From: Pseudomonadota bacterium
Lineage (GTDB): Bacteria > Pseudomonadota > Gammaproteobacteria > UBA9214
Direction: 5' to 3'
DNA length: 64,000 nt
Assembly (NCBI GenBank): GCA_041395565.1
Contig: JAWLAI010000003.1
Location: 186,001-250,000, forward strand
Positions 35,947 through 44,415 of the stretch are shown in pieces. Below the pieces are notes generated by a model, which worked only from the letters and a program-made list of their open reading frames with translations, did not search any database and was not told the origin of the DNA. A program made the position numbers and the translations under genes. Each line of letters starts with the position of its first letter. The first letter of the stretch is position 1.

Positions 35947-36834
35947 TCAGGCTGCCGGCTGGTAGAAGGGCGGCTCGCCCGCAGGGCGGTGCGAAACTGC
36001 CAGGTCCCACCGGTACTGGCTGGGACATTCGCGGATATGTGCGTTCACGGCCAGATTGATGGCAACCGAATCTTCCAGTTCTTGCATACGTCTGTTCCGG
36101 CGGCTAAGCCAGCGCAGCCGGTAGCCGCGTCCGCGGGCTCGCGTTCGCACCAGACGAACACGATCGGCGTTCCCTGCTTCGCGGTCAGCCGCGAGAGGAA
36201 CACCATGCTGAATGCCGGGAGTGCCGAAGAAGGGCGCAAACACGCCGGTGCCGGCCTTGGGTTCCTGGCTGGCAGCATGGCCACCGTGCCGCCCTCCTCC
36301 AGGGTCCGGAAACAGCGCGTGCAGGCCGCGCGTTCGCTTGCACGTAATGGCCGCCGGCGCGACTGCGCGCCCTGTCTGCCTCAGGTGCTCCAGGCCGGCG
36401 ATCCGCAATGGCCGGTACAGGCAGGTGATGGTCGAACCCGTGCAGCGCAATAGAGGCCGGCCGCCTCCCATGCGCCGAGGTGCGGCGTGGCCGGTGGATG
36501 AGTCCGCGCTCCTTGCCTAGCCTGCGCGACGACGTCCAGTCCCTCGACCCTCGTGCACCAGGTCCAGTATCTGCTGGGCCGGGCGTAACCACAGGGCGCC
36601 GGTTTCCAGCAGGGTCTTCCCCGGATTCGCAACAGGCTGCGCCGCAAAGCAGGCGTCGCCGCCAGGTGCGGCCAGTTCCGGAAAGCAGCGCTCCAGGTTG
36701 ATTCGGGTGATGGCGCGCAACCGGTTCGGGACCAGCGTCAGCAGCCAACCTGTACCCGCGCCCAGGGTATGCAGCAGGGGCAGGGGCAGGAAGGCGCAAC
36801 TATAAAGAAATAGTTTTATAAGGCCGGTTCGCAT
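35947..36834 (-). pseudogene. LpxL/HtrB-family lipid A acyltransferase, multiply frameshifted
   Basis: The N-terminus MRTGLIKLFLYSCAFLPLPL begins at 36834 and continues as LLTLVPNRLRAITRINLERCF. The motif PHLGAWEAAGLY, equivalent to the family's HLGNWE catalytic box, appears in another frame. Further pieces read CLYRPLRIAGLEHL, GTGVFAPFFG, FSMVFLSRLTAK and GRGYRLRWL, and the C-terminus EDSVAINLAVNAHIRECPSQ and YRWDL ends at 35947. These enzymes add a secondary acyl chain to lipid A at the inner membrane. All three frames are used, so many indels must be assumed. The stop is adjacent to that of the convergent TPR gene. Confidence 0.8.
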
Positions 36835-37170
36835 CGATTATCCATAACTATTAACCCACTAATAACAGATTAATGGTTAAAATAATCCAAATTACCATCA
36901 ATATAAAATTATTAAAGTGTAAAATGATATAATAAATTCAATGTTAATATTTTTAAATGTGGGAAATACAATCTCATTGTGCCGGTTTTTTCTGAATCCC
37001 ATGACGAGGCGGAGTACGATAACTCCTGTCGGCGTGCTCAAGATGATTTCATGCAATTCCGCGCAAACACCAGTCCTGCATGCATCACTGCGGCCGATAA
37101 GTCATTGCCTGGGATATCCAAACGCCAGAGAATGATGCAGCCCTGCACGCGACCGATAGGGGAGTGAGCC
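36835..37170. other. Intergenic region with an AT-rich strip
   Basis: From about 36838 to 36965 the sequence is dominated by A and T (TTAATGGTTAAAATAATCC, then ATATAATAAATTCAATG), unlike the GC-rich surroundings. Many -10-like hexamers occur, so promoters for the acyltransferase gene and the rhodanese gene probably lie here. Open frames within 36941-37167 are short and not convincing. The rhodanese ribosome site GGGGAG is at the right end. Confidence 0.6.
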
Positions 37171-37596
37171 ATGAAACACAAAGTGAAGACGCTCATGCCG
37201 CGGGAGGCATGGGATGTGGTACAGACAATGCCGCGTGCCGTGCTGATCGACGTCAGATCCAGCATGGAATACCTGTTTGTCGGCCATCCGATGGGCAGCG
37301 TACACGTGCCCTGGATCGACGAACCGGACTGGGTGATCAACCCGCATTTCGTCACCGAGGTGCGCAAGGTGATGCTCGGCGGTATCGGTATTCACGAGTC
37401 GGGCGGGGATGCGCCGGTGTTGCTGATCTGCCGTAGTGGCAAGCGCTCGCTGGAGGCTGGCAAGCTATTGATTGATAATGGGTTCACAGAGGTCTACAAC
37501 GTGGGCGAGGGCTTCGAGGGTGAACTTGACGAGCACCACCACCGCAGTACCACGGGCGGCTGGCGCTACCATGGACTGCCGTGGGAACAATGCTAG
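37171..37596 (+). CDS. Single-domain rhodanese-like protein
   Basis: A 141-residue protein with GGGGAG 7 nt before its ATG. VLIDVRSSMEYLFVGHPMGS is the first rhodanese motif. The active-site loop is LLICRSGKRSLEAG with the persulfide-carrying C88. Then GFTEVYNVGEGFEG and a histidine-containing tail. Rhodaneses move sulfane sulfur. Placement just upstream of a DsrE2-type gene parallels the rhd-tusA-dsrE2 clusters of sulfur oxidisers, although no tusA is seen between them. No signal peptide, so it is cytosolic. Confidence 0.9.
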   Translation: MKHKVKTLMPREAWDVVQTMPRAVLIDVRSSMEYLFVGHPMGSVHVPWIDEPDWVINPHFVTEVRKVMLGGIGIHESGGDAPVLLICRSGKRSLEAGKLLIDNGFTEVYNVGEGFEGELDEHHHRSTTGGWRYHGLPWEQC

Positions 37597-37613
37597 TCGC
37601 CGGGTGTGCTAAA

Positions 37614-37642
37614 TTGACAGTTTATGAGCAAATTCTTATACT
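37614..37642 (+). promoter_or_regulatory. Near-consensus sigma-70 promoter for dsrE2
   Basis: TTGACA at 37614-37619, a 17-bp spacer, and TATACT at 37637-37642. Transcription would start near 37649, leaving a leader of about 170 nt before the DsrE2 gene. The leader contains the hairpin GCTGAACCTGTTCAGC. It implies strong expression of dsrE2 independent of the rhodanese gene. Confidence 0.75.
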
Positions 37643-37818
37643 TTACGCGCCAAATAATAAGTAGGTTCCATGCGCCTGCCGCAATTGTGCACTGCATCAG
37701 CGATGTTGTGGCGGGAGTCTGGATAATGAACAACGCTGAACCTGTTCAGCAAGACACGATCCATTCCTCGACATCCATCCAGATGTTGCGGAGGGTGTCT
37801 CTTTGAGGAGAACAATCC

Positions 37819-38433
37819 ATGTCAACAACCGCCGAGAACGTACAAGGGAACGCACAGCTGGATGCGTGGCTCGACAAGAAGCTGGACGAGCTGCTGCCGA
37901 AGAAACTGGAAGAGATCGATGCCTCGCGTACCCCGTCCATGTCCATCATCGCCACCAAGGGCACGCTGGACTGGGCCTATCCGCCCTTCATCCTGGCATC
38001 CACCGCCGCCGCACTGGGCTGGGACGTCACCATCTTCTTCACCTTCTACGGCCTGCTGCTGCTGAAGAAGGACATCACCGCCGAGGTCAGCCCGCTGGGC
38101 AATCCGGCCATGCCGATGAAGATGCCCTTCGGTCCCAAGTGGTTCCAGAACTTCTCCTGGCCGATGCCCAACCTGCTCATGGCCGGTGTCCCCGGCTTCG
38201 AGAAAATGGCCACCGGGCTCATGAAGAAGACATTCAAGAACAAGGGCGTGGCCAGCGTCGAGGAACTGCGCAGTCTCTGTCTGGAAGCCGATGTCAAAAT
38301 GGTCGCCTGCCAGATGACCGTCGACGTCTTCGGCTTCAACTCCAGTGACTTCATCCCCGAGGTCACCGACTACGTCGGCGCCACCTCCTTCCTGCCCGTC
38401 GCGCAGAAATCCGACGTCTGCCTGTTCATCTGA
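37819..38433 (+). CDS. DsrE2-type sulfur carrier protein (DsrE/DsrF/DrsH-like)
   Basis: A 204-residue protein with GAGGAG about 8 nt upstream. After a charged helix (residues 12-35) the DsrE fold begins: MSIIATKGTLDWAYPPFILA and AAALGWDVTIFFTFYGLLLL, whose hydrophobic helices could associate with the membrane as proposed for DsrE2. MPNLLMAGVPGFEKMA and the conserved cysteine in VKMVACQMTVDVFG (C164) follow. DsrE2 proteins of sulfur oxidisers pass sulfane sulfur together with rhodanese and TusA. C154 and C201 are additional cysteines. A terminator closes the gene downstream. Confidence 0.9.
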   Translation: MSTTAENVQGNAQLDAWLDKKLDELLPKKLEEIDASRTPSMSIIATKGTLDWAYPPFILASTAAALGWDVTIFFTFYGLLLLKKDITAEVSPLGNPAMPMKMPFGPKWFQNFSWPMPNLLMAGVPGFEKMATGLMKKTFKNKGVASVEELRSLCLEADVKMVACQMTVDVFGFNSSDFIPEVTDYVGATSFLPVAQKSDVCLFI

Positions 38434-38490
38434 CAGCAGTCGATTGACGGCACGGCAGGCTGGACCAGCCAGACTGCCATAGCAAACCAG

Positions 38491-38516
38491 GGGCGTGCGA
38501 TGCACGCCCTTGTTTT
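38491..38516 (+). terminator. Rho-independent terminator after dsrE2
   Basis: GGGCGTGC, loop GAT, GCACGCCC, then TTGTTTT. It lies 57 bp past the dsrE2 stop. Confidence 0.75.
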
Positions 38517-38576
38517 ATCTGCTGCGGCACGGGACTGTTGCGGTAACATGCAGGAGTGGCCCTCACGGACGTCAGC

Positions 38577-39527
38577 ATGCTGGAACTCTATCCGCCCATC
38601 GAGCCTTACCGTACCCACGAAATTCCCGTCACGGACGGGCATCGCCTGTATGCGGAGGAATGCGGTAACCCGCAGGGCCTGCCGGTGGTATTCGTGCATG
38701 GCGGGCCGGGTGCCGGTTGCGAACGCTATCACCGGCAGTTCTTTGATCCGCGTGTGTACCGCATCGTGCTGTTCGACCAGCGTGGCTGCGGCCGGTCCCG
38801 TCCGCATGCCAGCCTCGAGGGCAACACCACCCAGGCACTGGTCGCGGACATGGAGGCGCTGCGTGAGCAGCTCGGTATCGAGCGCTGGGTGGTATTCGGC
38901 GGCTCGTGGGGTTCGACGCTCGGGCTGGTCTATGCGCAAACGCATCCACAACGCGTGCTGGGCCTGATCCTGCGCGGAATTTTCCTGTGCCGCCCGCGCG
39001 ATATCAGCTGGTTCTACCAGGATGGCGCTTCCTTTGTGCTGCCCGACTACTGGCAGGACTACCGCGACCAGATCGCAGCGGAGGAGCGCCACGACATGGT
39101 CGGGGCATATTATCGCCGGCTGACCGGTTCGGACGAGATTGCGATGATGGCAGCCGCGAAGGCCTGGTCGCTCTGGGAAGGGCGTGCATCGACGCTGTTG
39201 CCGAGGCAGGCGGTGGTGGATCACTTCGGCAATCCATCGACGGCGCTCAGTCTGGCGCGCATCGAGTGCCACTATTTCATGAACAACAGCTTTCTGGCGG
39301 CAGACCAGATCCTGCGCCATGCCGACCGTCTGCGGGATATCCCCGGCGTGATCGTGCATGGGCGCTACGACGTGGTCTGTCCGCTGGAGCAGGCCTGGGC
39401 ACTGCATGAGGCATGGCCGCAGGCGCGCCTGCAGGTCATCCCGGATGCCGGCCATTCGGCCACCGAGCCGGGGATCGTGGACGCACTGGTCAATGCGACC
39501 GGCCAGTTCGGTCACCGCTTCCGGTGA
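38577..39527 (+). CDS. pip: Proline iminopeptidase
   Basis: A 316-residue alpha/beta hydrolase of peptidase family S33, which releases N-terminal proline from peptides. The ATG at 38577 (MLELYPPIEPY) matches the family N-terminus; a GTG at 38556 in the same frame is an alternative. The oxyanion segment HGGPGAGCE, DQRGCGRSRPH, the nucleophile elbow FGGSWGSTL and the late GHSATE histidine are present. Its TGA stop overlaps the GTG of dtd. Confidence 0.93.
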   Translation: MLELYPPIEPYRTHEIPVTDGHRLYAEECGNPQGLPVVFVHGGPGAGCERYHRQFFDPRVYRIVLFDQRGCGRSRPHASLEGNTTQALVADMEALREQLGIERWVVFGGSWGSTLGLVYAQTHPQRVLGLILRGIFLCRPRDISWFYQDGASFVLPDYWQDYRDQIAAEERHDMVGAYYRRLTGSDEIAMMAAAKAWSLWEGRASTLLPRQAVVDHFGNPSTALSLARIECHYFMNNSFLAADQILRHADRLRDIPGVIVHGRYDVVCPLEQAWALHEAWPQARLQVIPDAGHSATEPGIVDALVNATGQFGHRFR

Positions 39528-39991
39528 TCGGCCTGTTGCAGCGCGTGAGCCGGGCGGACGTCACGGTCGACGGCGCCGTAATCGCCGCGATCGGACCCGG
39601 TCTGCTCGTGCTGGTAGGCGTGCAGCGCGGCGATACCGAGGCCGAGGCGCAGCGCCTGCTGCAGCGGCTGCTCGGCTACCGGGTATTCCCCGATGCCGCC
39701 GGCAGGATGAATCTCGACCTGACGCAGGCCGGCGGCGGCCTGCTGCTGGTACCCCAGTTCACGCTGGCCGCCGATACCCGTAGCGGGCAGCGCCCGAGCT
39801 TTACCCCGGCTGCCGAACCGCAGGCGGGCCGGTGCCTGTACGACTACATGGTCGCGCAGGCCCGCGAGCAGCATGCGCCGGTTGGCAGCGGCCGGTTCGG
39901 GGCCGATATGCAGGTTGCGCTGGTCAACGACGGGCCGGTTACCTTCTGGCTGGAAGTGAGGCCGGCGCCGGGCGGGGTGGGTGGGTCTTGA
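39524..39991 (+). CDS. dtd: D-aminoacyl-tRNA deacylase
   Basis: A 155-residue enzyme that hydrolyses D-aminoacyl-tRNAs, protecting translation from D-amino acids. The GTG at 39524 (VIGLLQRVSRADVTV) overlaps the pip stop as GTGA, indicating translational coupling. Family motifs: LVLVGVQRGDT, LLLVPQFTLAADTRSG, RPSFTPAAEP, and NDGPVTFWLE, the cross-subunit active-site Gly-Pro motif. A weak hairpin (AAAAGC-CTG-GCTTTT) stands at the end of the gene. Confidence 0.95.
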   Translation: MIGLLQRVSRADVTVDGAVIAAIGPGLLVLVGVQRGDTEAEAQRLLQRLLGYRVFPDAAGRMNLDLTQAGGGLLLVPQFTLAADTRSGQRPSFTPAAEPQAGRCLYDYMVAQAREQHAPVGSGRFGADMQVALVNDGPVTFWLEVRPAPGGVGGS

Positions 39992-40084
39992 AAAGCCTGG
40001 CTTTTTTAGGGAAAAATGCGGGTATGGCCGAAGCGCAAGCTGTTACTATATTCCTCAACCCCTGACCCAAGACGGAAGCCATCC

Positions 40085-40678
40085 ATGTCTCAGCGACAGG
40101 CCGCCATCAAGCGCGACACACTGGAAACGCAGATCAGCGTGTCGGTCAACCTGGACGGCAGCGGCAACGGTGTATTCGCCACCGGCGTGCCTTTTCTCGA
40201 GCACATGCTCGACCAGGTCGCACGTCACGGGCTGCTCGATCTCGATATCAAGGCCACCGGTGATCTGCACATCGATGCGCACCATACGGTCGAGGATATC
40301 GGCATCACGCTGGGCCAGGCCGTATGCAAGGCCGTGGCCGACAAGCGCGGCATCCGCCGCTATGGCCATGCCTACGTTCCGTTGGACGAGGCACTCTCGC
40401 GCGTCGTGATCGATTTCTCCGGACGTCCCGGTCTCGAATATCACGCGGAATTCCCGCGCGCGCGTATCGGTGACTTCGATGTCGACCTGTTGCATGAGTT
40501 TTTCCAGGGTTTCACCAATCATGCCCTGGTAACCCTGCACATCGATTGCCTGCGCGGTGACAATGCCCATCACATCGCCGAGACCGTCTTCAAGGCCTTC
40601 GGCCGGGCGCTGCGCATGGCGCTGGAGGCCGACCCGGCAATGGGTGATCGCCTGCCGTCAACGAAAGGGAGTCTTTGA
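40085..40678 (+). CDS. hisB: Imidazoleglycerol-phosphate dehydratase
   Basis: A 197-residue monofunctional HisB catalysing the sixth step of histidine synthesis. The start is the ATG at 40085 (MSQRQAAIKRDT). The metal-binding histidine motifs FLEHMLDQVARHG, DAHHTVEDIG, LHEFFQGF and DNAHHIAE are complete. The phosphatase domain of the enteric bifunctional HisB is absent. It opens the hisBHAFIE run. Confidence 0.97.
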   Translation: MSQRQAAIKRDTLETQISVSVNLDGSGNGVFATGVPFLEHMLDQVARHGLLDLDIKATGDLHIDAHHTVEDIGITLGQAVCKAVADKRGIRRYGHAYVPLDEALSRVVIDFSGRPGLEYHAEFPRARIGDFDVDLLHEFFQGFTNHALVTLHIDCLRGDNAHHIAETVFKAFGRALRMALEADPAMGDRLPSTKGSL

Positions 40679-40729
40679 TCACACACGTGACCTGCTGCAC
40701 GGTGGTGATCTGTATCCGGCATCCACGCT

Positions 40730-41377
40730 ATGTCCTCCATCGCAATAATCGATTACGGCATGGGCAACCTGCACTCAATCGCCAAGGCGATCGAGCATGT
40801 CGCCGGGCGTGAGCGGGTGATCGTCAGCAGCGAGCCGGCCGCCATCCTGGCTGCCGACCGCATCGTGTTTCCCGGTGTCGGTGCGATCCGTGACTGTATC
40901 AGTGAACTGCAGCGCACCGGTCTGGACGCAGTGATCAGACAGGCTGCCGACAGCCGGCCCTTGCTCGGCGTGTGCCTCGGCCTGCAGGCCCTGCTCGACG
41001 TCAGCGAGGAAAACGATGGGACTGCATGTCTCGGCCTCATTCCCGGCAGCGTGGTGCGCTTCCGCAGCGAGTCGCTGGATGCCGCAACCGGGCAGCGACT
41101 CAAGATTCCCCACATGGGCTGGAACCAGGTGCTGCAGGTGCGCAGACATCCCCTGTGGCAGGATATCCCCGCGGATTCCCGCTTCTATTTCGTGCACAGT
41201 TACTACGCGGTGCCGGCGAATCCGGCGCACATCGCGGGTACGACGCCCTATGGCAGGGAGTTCGCATCCGTGCTCGCGTGCGACAATGTCTTTGCCGTGC
41301 AGTTTCACCCGGAAAAGAGTCAGCACGCCGGTCTGCAGCTGCTGGCCAATTTTGTGGCCTGGAATGGAGAGTCCTGA
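40730..41377 (+). CDS. hisH: Imidazole glycerol phosphate synthase, glutaminase subunit
   Basis: A 215-residue class I glutamine amidotransferase that feeds ammonia to HisF. IAIIDYGMGNLHSI opens the protein, the nucleophile is in LLGVCLGLQALL, and the catalytic His-Glu pair is in VQFHPEKSQHAG. It begins 51 bp after hisB and ends 3 bp before hisA. Confidence 0.97.
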   Translation: MSSIAIIDYGMGNLHSIAKAIEHVAGRERVIVSSEPAAILAADRIVFPGVGAIRDCISELQRTGLDAVIRQAADSRPLLGVCLGLQALLDVSEENDGTACLGLIPGSVVRFRSESLDAATGQRLKIPHMGWNQVLQVRRHPLWQDIPADSRFYFVHSYYAVPANPAHIAGTTPYGREFASVLACDNVFAVQFHPEKSQHAGLQLLANFVAWNGES

Positions 41378-41380
41378 GAT

Positions 41381-42130
41381 ATGCTGATAATACCCGCGAT
41401 TGACCTGAAGGATGGCCGCTGCGTACGGTTGCGTCAGGGGCGCATGGAGGATGAAACCGTGTTCGGTGACGACCCGATCGAGGTCGCGGCGCGTTGGGTC
41501 GCTGCCGGCGCGAGACGTCTGCACATGGTCGACCTCAACGGTGCCTTCGAGGGACGGCCGGTGAACGCGCAGGCCATTCGCGCCGTGGCGGAGGCATTCC
41601 CCGACCTGCCGATCCAGGTGGGCGGTGGCATTCGCGACGAGGAGACGGTGCAGGCCTATCTCGATGCCGGCGTGCAGTACGTCATCATCGGCACCAAGGC
41701 GGTGAGTGCGCCGCATTTCGTCAACGACCTGTGTGTCGAGTTTCCGGGGCACATCATCGTCGGGCTGGATGCGAAGGACGGCAAGGTGGCCATCGATGGC
41801 TGGTCCAAGCTGTCCAACCATTCGGTCATCGACATGGCGCAGCGCTTCGAACAGGACGGCGTCGAGGCGATCGTGTACACCGATATCGGCCGCGACGGCA
41901 TGATGAGCGGCGTCAACGTGGACTCGACCGTCGAGCTGGCGCGTGCCATCCATATCCCGGTGATCGCCTCGGGCGGGATCACCAGCATGGATGACATCCG
42001 CGCGCTGTGTGCGGTCGCCGACGAGGGCATCATGGGCGCGATCACCGGCCGTGCAATCTATGAAGGCACGCTGGAACTGGCCGCCGCGCAGACGCTTGCC
42101 GACGAGCTCTGCGGCGATTCCGCAAGCTGA
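41381..42130 (+). CDS. hisA: ProFAR isomerase
   Basis: A 249-residue TIM-barrel enzyme that isomerises ProFAR to PRFAR. IIPAIDLKDGRCVRL with the first catalytic Asp, DLNGAFEGRP, QVGGGIRDEE and YTDIGRDGMMSG with the second Asp are present. It lies between hisH (3 bp gap) and hisF (9 bp gap). Confidence 0.97.
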   Translation: MLIIPAIDLKDGRCVRLRQGRMEDETVFGDDPIEVAARWVAAGARRLHMVDLNGAFEGRPVNAQAIRAVAEAFPDLPIQVGGGIRDEETVQAYLDAGVQYVIIGTKAVSAPHFVNDLCVEFPGHIIVGLDAKDGKVAIDGWSKLSNHSVIDMAQRFEQDGVEAIVYTDIGRDGMMSGVNVDSTVELARAIHIPVIASGGITSMDDIRALCAVADEGIMGAITGRAIYEGTLELAAAQTLADELCGDSAS

Positions 42131-42139
42131 GCGTGCCTG

Positions 42140-42913
42140 GTGGGACTGGCCAAACGCATCATCCCCTGTCTCGACGTCGACGCCGGCCGCGTTGTCAAGG
42201 GTGTGCGTTTCCTGGACATCCGCGATGCCGGCGATCCGGTCGAGATCGCGCGCCGTTACGACGAGCAGGGTGCGGACGAGCTGACCTTTCTCGACATCAC
42301 CGCGAGTTCCGACCAGCGCGAGACCATGGTACATGTCGTCGAGCAGGTGGCCGGTGAGGTGTTCATCCCGCTGACGGTGGGCGGTGGCATCCGCCAGGTC
42401 GGCGATATCCGCCGCATGCTCAATGCCGGCGCGGACAAGGTGGGCATCAACACGGCTGCTGTCGCCAATCCGGATTTCGTGCGCGAGGCGGCCGAGCGCT
42501 TCGGTTCGCAGTGTATCGTCGTCGCGATCGACGCCAAGCAGGTGAGCGCACCCGGCGTGGCGAAGCGCTGGGAGATCTTCACCCACGGCGGCCGCAGGCC
42601 GACCGGTATCGATGCGGTCGAGTGGGCGCGGCGCATGGTGGGCAACGGTGCCGGTGAGATCCTGCTCACCAGCATGGATCGCGACGGTACCCGCGACGGC
42701 TTCGATCTCGATCTGACCCGCGCCGTGAGCGATGCGGTCGAGGTGCCGGTGATCGCGTCCGGCGGCGTGGGCACGCTGGCGCACCTGGCGGCAGGCGTGA
42801 CCGAGGGACGTGCCGATGCCGTGCTGGCCGCGAGTATTTTCCATTTCGGCGAATACACGGTCGCTGAGGCCAAGCGCTATATGGCGGAGCTCGGCATCGA
42901 GGTGCGGCTGTGA
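42140..42913 (+). CDS. hisF: Imidazole glycerol phosphate synthase, cyclase subunit
   Basis: A 257-residue TIM-barrel partner of HisH that makes imidazole glycerol phosphate and AICAR. The GTG at 42140 precedes GLAKRIIPCLDVDAGRVVKG with the catalytic Asp. FLDITASSDQRETM, VGGGIRQVGDI and LLTSMDRDGTRDGFD (second Asp) follow. The gene is intact and 9 bp from hisA. Confidence 0.97.
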   Translation: MGLAKRIIPCLDVDAGRVVKGVRFLDIRDAGDPVEIARRYDEQGADELTFLDITASSDQRETMVHVVEQVAGEVFIPLTVGGGIRQVGDIRRMLNAGADKVGINTAAVANPDFVREAAERFGSQCIVVAIDAKQVSAPGVAKRWEIFTHGGRRPTGIDAVEWARRMVGNGAGEILLTSMDRDGTRDGFDLDLTRAVSDAVEVPVIASGGVGTLAHLAAGVTEGRADAVLAASIFHFGEYTVAEAKRYMAELGIEVRL

Positions 42914-43020
42914 TGCGCAATCCGCCGCAGTGGTGGTTGGCCACGCTCCCGGTCTGCCGGTCGCGCCGGCGGCTGCAGGCAGTGACAGACGCAGCGTCGC
43001 GCAGGGCTGACTGAGCGCGC

Positions 43021-43428
43021 ATGCAGACCGACAGGCAGAACCCGGACTGGCTCGACGCAATCAAATGGGATGCGAACGGCCTGGTACCCGCGATCGCCCA
43101 GGACGCCGCGGACGGCAGGATCCTCATGGTCGCCTGGATGAACCGGGAGGCGCTCAGGCTCACGGCAGAGGGTGGAACGGCCGTATACTGGTCGCGCTCG
43201 CGGCGCCGGCTCTGGCACAAGGGCGAGGAATCGGGGCATGTGCAGCAGGTGCGGGAGATCCGCCTGGATTGCGACAACGATGTGATCGTGCTGCAGGTCG
43301 AGCAGGTCGGCGGGATCGCCTGCCATACCGGCCGGCGCAGCTGCTTTTACCAGCGCCTGGAGGACGGACGCTGGGTCAGCGTGGAACCGGTGCTCAAGGA
43401 CCCGGACAGCATCTACGGTGGGCGCTGA
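43021..43428 (+). CDS. hisI: Phosphoribosyl-AMP cyclohydrolase
   Basis: A 135-residue zinc enzyme opening the purine ring of PR-AMP. VAWMNREALRLT, YWSRSRRRLWHKGEESGH, DCDNDVIVLQVEQVGG and ACHTGRRSCFYQ contain the metal ligands. It is separate from hisE, unlike the fused HisIE of enteric bacteria. A 107-bp gap after hisF has no gene. Confidence 0.96.
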   Translation: MQTDRQNPDWLDAIKWDANGLVPAIAQDAADGRILMVAWMNREALRLTAEGGTAVYWSRSRRRLWHKGEESGHVQQVREIRLDCDNDVIVLQVEQVGGIACHTGRRSCFYQRLEDGRWVSVEPVLKDPDSIYGGR

Positions 43429-43449
43429 GGCTGAAACGGAAGGAATCAT

Positions 43450-43767
43450 ATGGCTGATACTCTCGAACGGCTGGCCGGGGTGATCGAGACGCGCAAGGTC
43501 GCCGATCCGGACAGTTCCTATGTCGCCGGACTGTTCGCGCGGGGTATGAACACCATACTCAAGAAGGTGGGCGAGGAGGCCGCTGAAACCATTATCGCCG
43601 CCAAGGAGTCAGATGATAAGGCGCTGGTGTACGAAACCGCCGATCTCTGGTTCCACACCCTGGTGATGCTGGCGGCCCGCGGTCTCGGGCCGGAGGCCGT
43701 GCTGGCGGAGCTGGACCGGCGATTTGGTATATCCGGGCTGGAAGAGAAGGCGGGGCGCGGCAAGTAA
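43450..43767 (+). CDS. hisE: Phosphoribosyl-ATP pyrophosphatase
   Basis: A 105-residue all-helical MazG-fold enzyme that converts PR-ATP to PR-AMP. GGAAGGA lies 4 nt before the ATG. KKVGEEAAETIIAAK and ETADLWFHTLVMLAA carry the magnesium-binding acidic residues. It is the last his gene, 43 bp before tatA. hisG, hisD and hisC are not in the window. Confidence 0.96.
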   Translation: MADTLERLAGVIETRKVADPDSSYVAGLFARGMNTILKKVGEEAAETIIAAKESDDKALVYETADLWFHTLVMLAARGLGPEAVLAELDRRFGISGLEEKAGRGK

Positions 43768-43809
43768 CCACACAACCTGTACCTGTTTGCTACAGTTGGA
43801 GAGATTTCG

Positions 43810-44037
43810 ATGGGCATTAGTATCTGGCAGTTGTTGATTATCCTGGCGATCGTGCTGGTGTTGTTTGGCGCGAAGCGCCTGCGCAACATCGGCTCGGACC
43901 TGGGCGGTGCAATCAAGGGTTTCAAGCAGGCAATGCGCGAAGGCGAGGACGAGGCCGATGAGGGGAACAAGCTGGAAGGCAGGCAGGGAAATGTCATCGA
44001 TGCCAAGGCCACCCGCCACGACAAGGACAAGGTCTAG
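43810..44037 (+). CDS. tatA: Sec-independent translocase subunit TatA
   Basis: A 75-residue protein with GGAGAG 6 nt before the ATG. One N-terminal membrane segment (ISIWQLLIILAIVLVLFG) is followed by the amphipathic helix AKRLRNIGSDLGGAIKGFKQ and an acidic, hydrophilic tail. TatA oligomers form the pathway for folded proteins. Position after his genes is common in gammaproteobacteria. Confidence 0.95.
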   Translation: MGISIWQLLIILAIVLVLFGAKRLRNIGSDLGGAIKGFKQAMREGEDEADEGNKLEGRQGNVIDAKATRHDKDKV

Positions 44038-44073
44038 TCTGCCTCGCTCCGGTTGCTAGGCCGCCGGGCTCGT

Positions 44074-44415
44074 ATGTTCGACATCGGCTTTTCGGAAGTC
44101 ATTCTCATCTTCGTCATCGCCCTGCTGGTCGCGGGACCGGAGCGGCTGCCGCGCATTGCGCGTACGACCGGGCTCTGGCTCGGCAAGATGCGCGGATTCA
44201 TATCCTCGGTAAAGGCAGACATCGACCGCGAGCTAGCGACCGAAGAACTGAAGAAGGCGTTGGCCAAGCAGGCGGCGTTGCCGGAGCTGGAGGAACTGGT
44301 CGACGAGGCGACCGGCAAGCCGCTGCAGTCACAGGAATCCGCAGCCCGCGCGCGGCCGGCCGCCGCCCTGCCGGAGCGGGATGGCGAGAGCAACGTGGAT
44401 GAGCGCCAGCAATAA
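44074..44415 (+). CDS. tatB: Sec-independent translocase subunit TatB
   Basis: A 113-residue protein starting at the ATG at 44074 (MFDIGFSEVILIFVIAL). The GPERLPRIARTTGLW motif after the membrane helix separates TatB from TatA. A long amphipathic region (KADIDRELATEELKKAL) follows. TatB binds twin-arginine signal peptides with TatC. It overlaps tatC by 17 bp. Confidence 0.95.
   Translation: MFDIGFSEVILIFVIALLVAGPERLPRIARTTGLWLGKMRGFISSVKADIDRELATEELKKALAKQAALPELEELVDEATGKPLQSQESAARARPAAALPERDGESNVDERQQ

Noticed and set aside
38556..38576. Earlier GTG start for pip
   Set aside because: The extra seven residues are not family-like. The ATG at 38577 begins exactly at the conserved MLELYP segment.
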